Source: Siphonodentalium dalli
Taxonomy: Eukaryota > Mollusca > Scaphopoda > Gadilida > Siphonodentaliidae
NCBI GenBank assembly: GCA_032622095.1
Contig: CP136069.1
Coordinates: 161,747,043-161,811,042 of the forward strand
Reading direction: 5' to 3'
Length of the DNA: 64,000 nucleotides
In this document: piece by piece, positions 1-10,100 of the stretch
Position numbering within the stretch: position 1 is the first letter of the stretch
Layout of the letters: each line of letters starts with the position of its first letter
Notes under the pieces: generated by a model
What the model saw: the letters and a program-made list of their open reading frames with translations, nothing else
Databases searched by the model: none
Told to the model about the DNA's origin: nothing
Position numbers and translations under genes: made by a program

Positions 1-1895
1 TGAGTCCCGCCGGATGCTTCGTAGAAGGGTTGAATTTTCTGGAACGCTCAGCGGACGAAATGAGTTTATTTGGAGGCTCCATGGAGGAATGAGTTGATTC
101 AGATGCTCTGTAGAAGAATTGGATTCCTCGGAACGCTTCGTGGACGAAATGAGTTTATTCGGATGCTCCGTGGAAGAATGAGTTTATTCGGATGCTCCGT
201 GGGACAGGAAATAATGCAGAATATACATATGTACAACATGATGCTCCCTTGAGGATTCTACTCAGCTTAAATCTTCGGGTAGACGCCGACCGTCGTCATC
301 AGGACCCTGATCCTTCCAACTAGACTAGTGCCTTTGCTATTCGTTGTGATTTGCGAATTATGGTGGCATAGACGATACAGGGAATCAATACATCAGACCC
401 AAGAGTCTTCATCGAGATTCCTTTCCTGGGTTAGTCATGGTTCGGACGGATTGAGGCGGCAAAGACGATATAGAGAACCACTACATCAGACCAGGAAGTC
501 TTCATTTGGGGTTCATTTCTCGTATCGATCTTGGTTCGGACGGATTATGGTGACAAAGATGATATATAGAACCACTACATCAGACTAGGAAGTCTTCATT
601 TGGGGTTCATTTCTCATGTCAGTCTGGGTCGGGTGACCTCGTTACCCAAGATTGTTGTGGAGCTGTTTCCTCTCTCGAGTGCATTAAACAAAGAATATAT
701 GGAACGATGTGCTCGCTTCCAGGCCGGCATCTGGTTGGGCAAGGCTGTCAGACAAGGAGAATGAAGACTTCTTCTCAGCGAAAAGGACAAGCTCAATACC
801 AAGGAGGACCAGCAGAACGAGAAACTCGCATCTACAATAGTTCCTCGGGCCGGATCAGACAAACTCATAACATATTTACAAAATCTTAGCGACCCAGTAT
901 GACAAAACATAACTGATCGCTGACCGAGCAAGACCCATTCTTGCTATTATAACGAATTAGGTTAAATAGAGAATTCAATGTCCTATTACCTTATTGACCA
1001 TATTATATACAGAGAGTAGATTCCTTTTATTATTTTAGAACAGAACTGAATACCGAGCAAGAAGCACCTATTTGGCTGACATCTTGCTTATCATGAATTG
1101 TGTTATATTAGTATAGAATAAACCATGATGTTAAACCTGAATACAATGTCCTGTTTGGTTTCATTGGCGACGAAGCAAACACGGATCCCCGCGTTGTAGT
1201 GCCAAAAATAGCATAAAGACAGTGGTGTGGTTAAGAAAAGATGTCCAGTTGGCCTGGCCGAAATATGGATGTAGAAAGGACTCCCTGTATCTCCAAAGAC
1301 AGAGGAAACAGAACTGGACACTGAACAAGAAAGACGCACTCTTTCTGACACCATGGCTGACAGGTGGAAATTACCATTTATTATGCTTACTTATGAATTA
1401 ATGTGATTAATAACCTCTGTGTTAAATAGAATAGGGGCTCTGTTTAGTTTCAACTTGACAAACTTAATGTGCTATATAATACTTTATAATAAACCATGTT
1501 AACTTATGAATATAGAATCCCATTATTACTTCCTGACTAAATAAACAATACAGATACTCGTGATTGCTTCCATACACCCAACAATACTATCCAATTTGAT
1601 TCAGTCACCTCAGACTTGTTTAGGGAGCCTACGGGGAAATATATGGAAGAATACTCAAACATTTGACAAATTAATTGGTTTCCAACGTTATCTAAAACAG
1701 GAATCATGATGGGTCCGTCTAGTCCAAGAGGAGTTCCGGAGTATATACGGGAATTCTACTAAAGGGGAAGATGATAATTCTACCATGAAAAACAGGAATG
1801 ATGATTACTTCATTGGTCCGGCTAGTTGAAACGTTACAATATAATACACAAAGAAACGCCGATGTGGCGGTTGGTCCCGACTGAGGGAGAGAATA
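1..1895. repeat. 3' untranslated part of the element with several tandem repeats
   Basis: No gene is seen. Positions 50-215 hold about 30-bp units ending ggatgctccgtgg. Positions about 355-620 hold about 105-bp units with the shared phrase ccactacatcagac and aggaagtcttcatttggggt. Positions about 930-1,560 hold diverged copies of a longer unit (ccgagcaaga, then an AT-rich stretch, then caatgtcct). On the element's strand this is downstream of the third ORF. I cannot point to a polypurine tract or LTR edge. Confidence 0.5.
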
Positions 1896-4800
1896 TTAAA
1901 GGAAGTTCCCCGGAACAGGTGTTCCGTAAAACCGGCTAGTATTCAGAATCGTTGCTTGTAAGATGTCCTGAAGACTTTCGTTCCGGATGTCGGAGACGAC
2001 TCGCGCAACATTTCCAATATAGGCGGGGCTACTGATTTCGGCTCCCCAAGGTTGACCAAAGTAGGGAGAGTCTGTTTCCAACAAAAGACGGGAAGAAGGT
2101 ATGGCTTGCAACGCCCTTTTCTGAGACACGTTGAAAAATGTCACAGCAGCCGTAAAACCAAAGTAGCAATGGGGAAAAGAGTTGCTCCACTGTTGGAACT
2201 CCTCCACGCCAGCATTGAAGCAGTGAAGATGAATTAGTTGGTTAGGAGGACAGACGTCGGAGACAATCTTGTGTCCTCGGGCATAGACATCAGCAGGGAA
2301 ATTCGCAAGACCTCGTAAATGAAGAACTATGGGCTTCTGATATAGTACTGCAGACTTGACGATATCCCTCAAGACAGAATCTTGTTGCTCCCAGTAGCTA
2401 GGTGCCATAGTCCGGTCCAGTCCAATTTCGCCAATTGCGACCGTACCGGGATGTGCAAACAATTCATCGAGACGTTTATGGTAAGATGAATAAAGACCGG
2501 CTTTCTTTGGATGGAGACCAACGGCCGTCTTAAACGGGGTATCAACACGGATATCAACCGGGTAAGTGGAGGGATCACAGAAGATCATCACTCCACCTAT
2601 AAGGTTGACAGGAGTCGTCGGGAACGGCGAAGGTCGATATTGGAGCATGTCGTCTATGTCAAATTTCGGATAGCCTCTAAGACAATCATGCAAGCGATCT
2701 AAATGGAAGTGTGAATCTACAGCCATTCTAGCTAGCCCAAAATCCCGAGGTGGGGGAAGAATAGGAAGAGTGATTCGGCTGATCCTATTCTGCGGAACAC
2801 TGAGGGGAGGCCACTGGCCTGACGGGCTCCCAAGAATACTATCCGCGTTGGCAGAGTCGCTGACCTCCGGTGTAAGGGGAGGGTCACTTCCCAGAACCAG
2901 GGTCGTGTCCATTGACCCAGTGGGAGATTCCGAGAGAATCGGAACTGTCCGTACAGCATCCACAGTAAGTACACCTGGATCCAGAACTGTAGAAACAGCA
3001 TCTGGAGTGTAGATTGGTGGTTGCGGGACAGGTGGAACAGTCTTGTCAGAACCTGTTGAGTGGCTGATCTTAACCTCAGAAGGTGGGGGGAGCGTTGAAA
3101 TCGCAGGATCTGCAGTTGGAGGGGAACAGCTGACAATCCGGGGAGGTCCGCATTCTATCTGGAGTTTATGGGGCGGTGGAAAAGACTCGCCTGATATCTG
3201 GATGTGGAGATTCGGATAAACCGGTTTCTTCTTCGTGGATATGGGTACTCCATCGGACTTCTTTACACTGGTCAGGTTCAATTCAGCGGTCAGATTCTGC
3301 TGGTTCAGTCGAGCTTTCCCAGATCTGGTTACAAAATTGCAAAGGCGACCTGGGCAAAGATTACGAAAACTCTTCTGTCCCTCCAGGGGAATTTGGAGTA
3401 GTAAATTGCAAAGAGGTCTCCAGTGCAGAAGCACGGCCACAGAGTTTATGGGATGGAGAGAAAACTTGTCCACCACTGGCCAATCATACTGTGCGTGAAG
3501 AAAAGACTGAAATTCTGCCATCATGGTCAAACAATCGGGTGTGATGCTCGAAGACGGCATCCTTACGGAGCTGTTGTTACACTTTCCAATCAACTCCGCG
3601 AGACTACAGTTAAGACGTTTAGCAAGGAAGAGCAAAAGAAATTCCCAATCTTCCGGTTGGGGTTGATCTGCTGTCCTAAATTCCCAGACTGTTTGAGGGA
3701 GATGATGGACCATGCAATGCCGTTTCATCTTCTTAGACGGTTGACCGCACAGAGGACACTTGGTGTCGTTACGAGGTGGAACTTTCCTGCTAACCTGCTT
3801 CTCACCTGGCTCAACAAGAGAGGTCTCGAAAGAAGGAAGAGAATTGACTTCCTCAGTCAGTAACTCCATGGGAAGAATTACCCGAGAATCTGTAGATCTA
3901 ACAGAGGTATTGATCTCTGTCGTAGCTCCCCCAGTCAATGGCATGACGTTAAAACTGGAAACCTCAGAATCTCGGGATTCGAGACGGGGTAGGTTCCCCA
4001 GAACAGAAGAATATGATGATGGGCCCTCAGAATCTCGAGAATCGAGATTGGGCGAATTCCTCATAATAGAATTATTTAATGGTGCAACCTCAGAGCCTCG
4101 AGATTCGAGACGGGGAGGATTCTTCAGAATAGAAGAATATAACGGTGAAGCCTCAGAGCCTCGAGATTCGAGACGGGGAGGATTCCGCAAGATAAAAGGT
4201 GATGGATGGACCCCACTATCCTGGGAGTCAAGACGAGACGGGTCTATCCGGGAAGACTGAAACGGAGGAATCCCAATGTCTCGGGAGTCGAGACGAGACT
4301 GATTCTTCTGGGAAGAAGACTGAGATGAAGGAATCCCAATATCTCGGGAGTCGAGACGGGGCGGGTTCCTACGAAAAGACTGAGCTGAAGGAATCCCAAT
4401 ATCTCGGGAGTCGAGACTGGGCGGATTCCTACGAGAAGACTGAGCTGAAGGAATCCCAATATCTCGGGAGTCGAGACTGGGCGGATTCCTGCGAGAAGAC
4501 TGAGCTGAAGGAATCACAATATCTCGCGAGTCGAGACTGGGCGGATTCCTACGAGAAGGAGAAGACCTTGATCTCCGCAATGACATGTTACCCTGATGTG
4601 ATCGAAAGGGTGCGACCGAACGTTGACGTTCTCGAAGGGGTGGTTCATAAGGCTGTGCCCTCCCTGACCCCTGAGATCTCGGATATGGTGAGTGGCGCAT
4701 TGAAGATTTCCTTACTGGAGAATGGCGATAGGGAATGGTTGCCCTAGAGTCCCGCCGTCCATGGTTTCTGGAAATACGTGGTGAATGGCGTCTATCTGCA

Positions 4801-5516
4801 CGAGATGCACCCTGCGGTTGTCGAGATTCTCTATGAGAGGAATGACTTTGTCTTTGATGTGAGTGAGACCGGTTCCTTTCGGCTTCGGTGCGTGGTCGCA
4901 GTACGCGGTACGGTCGCATCGGTTGATCTAACGAGGAAGAAGACATCGACGCAGAAGGTATGGCAGGTCTCTGACCGGAAGGACTGGAAGAAGGAGGCTG
5001 CTCCTGGTTAAGCAGTACGGATGACTGTGAAGATGATGCTGCGGAAGGCGGTGGCTTTACTGAGGAAGACGTGGAAGAATATGAAGAATTTCTAACCTCG
5101 GTGTCGTTTCTTCGAGAGGAAGAGATTTCATAAAGGACGGTGGTGTGATCTCTGGTATCTATGGTTTCTGTTTCAGTAGGGCGTCTTGTAGCCGGGCGCT
5201 GGCGAGAAATTTTCTGTTTTCCGTCGAGACTTGGAAGCTTGTTATCTATCCAGGTATCATCCAAAAATAGTCTAGCATCTTGTCTACATCGCGTGATCCA
5301 TCGAGCGTTTTTCTGGTACACCGCGAGCCGATATTGCATCAGGGTCAGATCCTCAATCTGAGGGGCGTGCAGGTTATCATCAAACCCAATCTCATTGAAC
5401 AAGGTGGTGACATCCATCAACGAGTGGTTGCGACATGCCTTCTGGACCCTCTCCGTGATAGACAATTTTGGGCGCCAATCCCTTCTAGGGCTGATATTTT
5501 CCTTATCCACGTCCAT
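1896..5516 (-). CDS. Third ORF of the element: Ser/Arg-rich repeat protein with C2H2-like finger and C-terminal TatD nuclease domain, 1206 aa
   Basis: Residues 1-130 are a mixed, possibly folded start. Residues 130-320 are Ser/Arg/His-rich and probably disordered. Residues 321-520 are about ten copies of a 20-residue unit (type SRRNPPSLDSRDIGIPSAQS). A C2H2-like finger is at C587, C590, H600 and H604 or H605. Residues about 610-720 look folded but I do not recognise them. Residues 931-1206 are a TatD-family metal-dependent DNase: DSHFHLD with H936 and H938, GEIGLD with E1030, H1066, H1096/H1098, and the hallmark TDSPYF with D1149. All expected metal ligands are visible. Animal TATDN2 also has a long disordered N-terminus before TatD, so capture of such a host gene is one possible origin. 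The role is unknown: degradation or processing of nucleic acid in the element's cycle is inference. It lies 1.6 kb after pol, in the env position. Confidence 0.85.
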   Translation of the reverse strand: MDVDKENISPRRDWRPKLSITERVQKACRNHSLMDVTTLFNEIGFDDNLHAPQIEDLTLMQYRLAVYQKNARWITRCRQDARLFLDDTWIDNKLPSLDGKQKISRQRPATRRPTETETIDTRDHTTVLYEISSSRRNDTEVRNSSYSSTSSSVKPPPSAASSSQSSVLLNQEQPPSSSPSGQRPAIPSASMSSSSLDQPMRPYRVLRPRTEAERNRSHSHQRQSHSSHRESRQPQGASRADRRHSPRISRNHGRRDSRATIPYRHSPVRKSSMRHSPYPRSQGSGRAQPYEPPLRERQRSVAPFRSHQGNMSLRRSRSSPSRRNPPSLDSRDIVIPSAQSSRRNPPSLDSRDIGIPSAQSSRRNPPSLDSRDIGIPSAQSFRRNPPRLDSRDIGIPSSQSSSQKNQSRLDSRDIGIPPFQSSRIDPSRLDSQDSGVHPSPFILRNPPRLESRGSEASPLYSSILKNPPRLESRGSEVAPLNNSIMRNSPNLDSRDSEGPSSYSSVLGNLPRLESRDSEVSSFNVMPLTGGATTEINTSVRSTDSRVILPMELLTEEVNSLPSFETSLVEPGEKQVSRKVPPRNDTKCPLCGQPSKKMKRHCMVHHLPQTVWEFRTADQPQPEDWEFLLLFLAKRLNCSLAELIGKCNNSSVRMPSSSITPDCLTMMAEFQSFLHAQYDWPVVDKFSLHPINSVAVLLHWRPLCNLLLQIPLEGQKSFRNLCPGRLCNFVTRSGKARLNQQNLTAELNLTSVKKSDGVPISTKKKPVYPNLHIQISGESFPPPHKLQIECGPPRIVSCSPPTADPAISTLPPPSEVKISHSTGSDKTVPPVPQPPIYTPDAVSTVLDPGVLTVDAVRTVPILSESPTGSMDTTLVLGSDPPLTPEVSDSANADSILGSPSGQWPPLSVPQNRISRITLPILPPPRDFGLARMAVDSHFHLDRLHDCLRGYPKFDIDDMLQYRPSPFPTTPVNLIGGVMIFCDPSTYPVDIRVDTPFKTAVGLHPKKAGLYSSYHKRLDELFAHPGTVAIGEIGLDRTMAPSYWEQQDSVLRDIVKSAVLYQKPIVLHLRGLANFPADVYARGHKIVSDVCPPNQLIHLHCFNAGVEEFQQWSNSFPHCYFGFTAAVTFFNVSQKRALQAIPSSRLLLETDSPYFGQPWGAEISSPAYIGNVARVVSDIRNESLQDILQATILNTSRFYGTPVPGNFL
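3957..4556 (-). repeat. 60-bp coding minisatellite inside the third ORF
   Basis: About ten tandem copies of a 60-bp unit encode the 20-residue repeat at residues 321-520. The three N-terminal-most copies are almost identical, and identity falls toward the C-terminal side. This pattern fits recent expansion at one edge. Confidence 0.9.
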
Positions 5517-5544
5517 ATTTTAGGGAGGAAAAACTTTACAAAGA

Positions 5545-5570
5545 ACTAGGGAGATGGAGATCAAGGTAAT
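5545..5570 (-). promoter_or_regulatory. Predicted splice acceptor before the third ORF
   Basis: On the minus strand a pyrimidine-rich run ends in CTCCCTAG (AG at 5,547-5,546), leaving about 29 bases before the ATG of the third ORF at 5,516. Together with the donor at 14,910 it could yield a subgenomic mRNA that skips gag and pol. Confidence 0.5.
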
Positions 5571-6119
5571 CAAAACAATCTTGGAAATACAGTACCCATA
5601 AGAGATTGAATTACGACGGCAACATTTTTAACCGTGTAAACAGAAGAACAATACCAATAGCCTAACCGAAAAGACCTATTACGATGAGATATTAAAATTA
5701 CCTCCTTATGACAACTTAATATAGAATATTTCTTTACCAATTTTCAATAATTCATTACAATCTGCAAACTCATTATCCTCCAAAACTACAGATAGGGACA
5801 CACTCGACATACAACCAACATTAGAGCTTTCTGCCCAGATTTGGATACTGATGAACCACGGGAAAGTGTAACTCTGATCTGCGGTCAGCTTGAGTGTTGA
5901 GATGGACAACGCCTCAGCTATGAGTGACTATTCTGACACTGATACTGATCTTTTCTCGAGATGCTGATCCAGGTAACAATATGAATTTCAATAAGTTTTC
6001 ACCGGAAGGTGGACGATCTTCTTTAGAGACATGGTCCAGATTAAATGTCACTTTAAACAGTTTAAACAGAAATTTAGCTGATTTTCTTTCAAGACATCGA
6101 TGTATCCTACTTAACGGGA

Positions 6120-6580
6120 ACGGGAGGGTCTTCTTCGAAGATACTGATGCTGATGCAGATGTTGGATGTTGGATGATCTTCTTTGAAGATGCTGATGCAG
6201 ATTACTTAACACGATGTTGGGTGATCTTCTTTGAAGATACTGATGCTTGACGTTTTCAAGAAGATTGGTTTTCTTCGAAGATACTGACGCTTGAAGATTT
6301 CAAGAAGGTTGATTTTCTTCGAAGATACTGACGCTTGAAGATTTCAAGAAGGTTGATCTTCTTCGAAGATACTGACGCTTGAAGATTTCAAGAAGGTTGA
6401 TTTTCTTCGAAGATACTGACTGTTGAAGGTTTCAAGAAGGTTGATTTTCTTCGAAGATACTGACGCTTGAAGATTTCAAGAAGGTTGATCTTCTTCGAAG
6501 ATACTGACGCTTGAAGATTTCAAGAAGGTTGATTTTCTTCGAAGATACTGACTGTTGAAGGTTTCAAGAAGGTTGGGTCG
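6120..6580. repeat. 44-bp minisatellite between pol and third ORF
   Basis: About eight copies of a 44-bp unit (plus-strand core ttcttcgaagatactgacgc) lie in the 1.6-kb gap between pol and the third ORF. Copies alternate between two variants (cgcttgaagattt and tgttgaaggttt), which implies higher-order duplication. More diverged copies run left to about 6,120. No coding role is evident. Confidence 0.85.
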
Positions 6581-6740
6581 TTATGTTTTGAAGCCAACAT
6601 ATATTATGTGCTGTGAGCAGTTGAAAGACGTTTGACAACCGAAGACTTTGACAGCAGAAGATGGGAAGACGGAAGGCTTGTGGCCGCAGAAGATTTCAGA
6701 CTCGTGGCAGCGGAAGACTGGAAAACTGTAGACTTGCGAG

Positions 6741-6830
6741 GATGGACGACGCGTGGCTACGGAAGACTGGAAGACGGACAACTGGAAGACGGAAGACTGG
6801 AAGACGGAAGACTGGAAGATGGATGGAATC
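6741..6830. repeat. Short tandem repeat, about 15 bp (gactggaagacggaa)
   Basis: Several tandem copies of a GA-rich 14-15-bp unit lie within the pol to third-ORF gap. The rest of 5,571-7,143 holds no gene that I recognise. Confidence 0.7.
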
Positions 6831-7143
6831 CTCGTGTGTTCGAGCCTGAAAAGCAAAGGCATCTTTAAGGGCCCATTCCACCTCTATTCCTTGATACTGT
6901 ATATCAAATAAGATTGTAATTTTGACGTATTAATGATTGTTTGGCGTTACCGGTCCCCGGTTAATTTACGTATATCCCTTTAAATGATAGCAAACCTGAT
7001 CATCAGGCATTACCTGTTACATTTTCATCTAGCCTATCTTAACCAATAAACTCGTACGGATCTAATTTGGTTACAAGCTTTACCAGTCGGATAGGCATTC
7101 ACGGGGATAACATGTCCGGAGATTTAGTGAACCGCGCTCAACC

Positions 7144-10100
7144 CTACGTTTTTCCGCTTTGATTTAGGCAGTTCCGACAACTGTAAATATCCAGATGTCT
7201 CGCGTCTTCTTCGGAGATTCGCACGCAAGGCCCATGAAACCATTCTTCGCAGGTGTTACACTGAATCATAAATGTTCCTTTGTCCGGCTTTCTACAGAAA
7301 CAATATTCGGAGCGCGTCTTGGTTCCCAAAATGGGTAGTTCCTTGCGGATGGCTTTTATCCATGTCGGCATCTTACCTTTGTGTTTTCTTAGTCGGTCAG
7401 GCAGAAGACGACTAACGATGGTTTGGTCTTTTGCCTCGTACAGAAAAGGTGATAATTTCTGAGTGATAATCTTCGGCCCCTGCCAGTCCGGACTCACCTT
7501 TTTCCCTTTACCCTTTAGGACTGATGAATAACTATCCACAACCTCCCCCAAGCTGAACCCATTATCCACAAAGGTCTTCAGCCAAGGTGGGATTTCCCGG
7601 TTCCGGCATAGCTTCATCTTGTCGTGATTAGTGACGAATTGGGCCTTTTGCAACTTGACTTTATACAAGAAGGGTGTTATCTGGTCAACCACAATTCCCG
7701 GACCTTTCCATACCGGCTGAAGCTTCTTGGGTTTTCCCTTTATGACGGCTGTGTCCAAAATATACACTAATTCCCCAGGATGGTATACCTTCTGTAATAT
7801 TTTGGTGTCATAATCTCGCTTCATTTTCTTCTGCGTGGTTACCAGAGTTTTTCTTGCTATATCGTGAGCCTCACGCATATTCTTACTCAAGACCTTTAGA
7901 TACTCGTGGACTTCTTCTTCTCCCGGGCTGGGATCTCCGAACATCAATGCAGCTGGATGGTTCACTTCCCTCCCCAACATTAATTTGTTCGGCGTGAATC
8001 CTGTGGATCGATTCACAGATGAACGTAGTGCCCCAGCTATCTGAGAAACGTACTTGTCCCATTGATTTGGGCATTTCTCCACAAAGCATCTAACAGCTGC
8101 CATCAAGGTCTTGTTGTGATTCTCACATTGCCCATTCGCCGATGGTCTATAGGCTGTAGTTTTAGTCTTATGTATCTTCATCAGGTCACATAGTGCCGTA
8201 AACAATTTACTTTGGAAATTGGCACCCTGGTCAGTAAATATTTGGAACGGGTACCCGAACCTAGTAAAAAACTCGTTCACGGCTGCCTGGGCAGTCGTTT
8301 CCGCAGTCTGGTTAGGTAACGGTACGCATTCCACCCATTTAGTGAATTGATCGACCATCACCAGGATATGCTCATTGCCACGATCCGTGGCTGGGAGCGG
8401 TCCCAGAAAGTCTAGATGAACTCTCTCCATGGGGTAACCTGAATGAAACATAATCATGGGGTTCTTTGCTTTTCGGTTCAACTTCTTACTTGCATTGCAC
8501 TGTTGACACCCCGAAACATATTGGCGGACGCTTTCCGACATGTGGTACCACGTGAAATTCTGTTTAGCTCTTTCCAACGTTCTTTCCATCCCTTGGTGCC
8601 CTGATGCTGGTAAATCGTGGCACACTCTTATCGCTTCACCTTGTAAATTCCAAGGGAGAACTCTGACTGTCTGCTCTTGTCTGTTTATCATCCAGAGTAC
8701 TCCCTCTCTCATCTTCAAGCGATCTTTATTTATCCACAGATATTTCACCCAAGGACTGCATCTAAATAATTCTCCCTCTTCAGGATCCTTCTTCTGTTGT
8801 ACCCACTCTATAATTTTGTGTAAATCCACGTCCTCGCCTTGTGCTTCTTTCAGGTCGTCAGCCGTATACAGTTGAAGCGGGCATGCGTCTGCCACGACCT
8901 GACTCACCGTAATGATTTCCATATGGGGTATGTCAATGGAACCGATAAAATGGACTTTTCCTAAGTCGGTCGCACTTACCTTTATTAACCCGCATTCGGG
9001 GTTCCCTTGAACTTCCCCTATTGTCGCTTTCGCAACACCTACCCCAACTTGGTGGGAGATTTCCTCCCCATTTGTCACTTTCGCAACACAGGTCACGGTA
9101 GGGTGGGATCCTAGTTCCGAACCCCAGTCGGGAATTAAGGTAAGTTCCCTTATTTCCGTCCGGTGTTCTTTCATTCTTGACCCCCCTGGATCCCATGGCC
9201 ACAGCATGGGACACGTCACGTCCATAACTTGGTGCTCCAAGTTTATGGACTGTGCCCGGACCTGAGCCAAGGGGATCACGTCATCCACCGAATCAATGAA
9301 CGCTCCCCATTTCTCTTCTGCCTTTTGGCAGTATTTGCACCCACCACAGGGCAAATCTTCTAATATCACCCCTGCCTTGAAACAATGACAAGGATCTTCA
9401 TCCACTAGGCGTGATATTGCGTCTGCGTTTTGATGACGCGCTCCTGGGCGATGCTTAATTGTCATTTGGTATTGGCTCAGTTCTTCCAGCCATCGTGCAA
9501 TCTGGCCTTGGGGGTGCTTGAAGCGTAGGAGCCATGTCAGGCTGGCATGGTCAGTTCGCACCACAAAAGGTCGCCCCAGCAAATAGTGCCGGAACGTCCT
9601 GGCAAAAAATACCACGGCCAGTAATTCTTTACGAGTCGTGCAATAGTTCTTCTGCTCACGACTCAAAGATATGCTTCCATACGCAATGACTTTCTCCACC
9701 CCTTCCTGGACTTGGATTAGCTCTGCGCCTATCGCCCCGTCCGAGGCATCCGTATCCAGTATGAATGGGTCCTCTATTGTCGGTAGAGCAAGAACCGGGG
9801 GTGTCATAAGGGCTTCTCTTAAGGCAAGGAAAGCCTCTTCTTGCTCGTATCCCCATTCAAATTTTGGATTCTTCCCCGTGAGCTGGTGTAGGGGGGCGGC
9901 GAGCTTCGAGAAGTTCTTTACGAACATTCTGTGGTATCCTGCTAATCCCAAAAATCTTTCTACGTCCTTGCTATTTCGAGGGGTCGGCCACTCCTCGATG
10001 ACCTTGCAGGAGGCATCTGTCATCGTCATGCCCTGGCCGTCTATCGTTCGCCCCAAGAATTCTGTTTTTCTTTGAAACAAGCCACACTTTTTGGGTTTTA

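Noticed and set aside
6120-6580. Regular repeat array considered as a CRISPR-like array.
   Set aside because: Units are contiguous without unique spacers, in a eukaryotic retroelement. It is a minisatellite.
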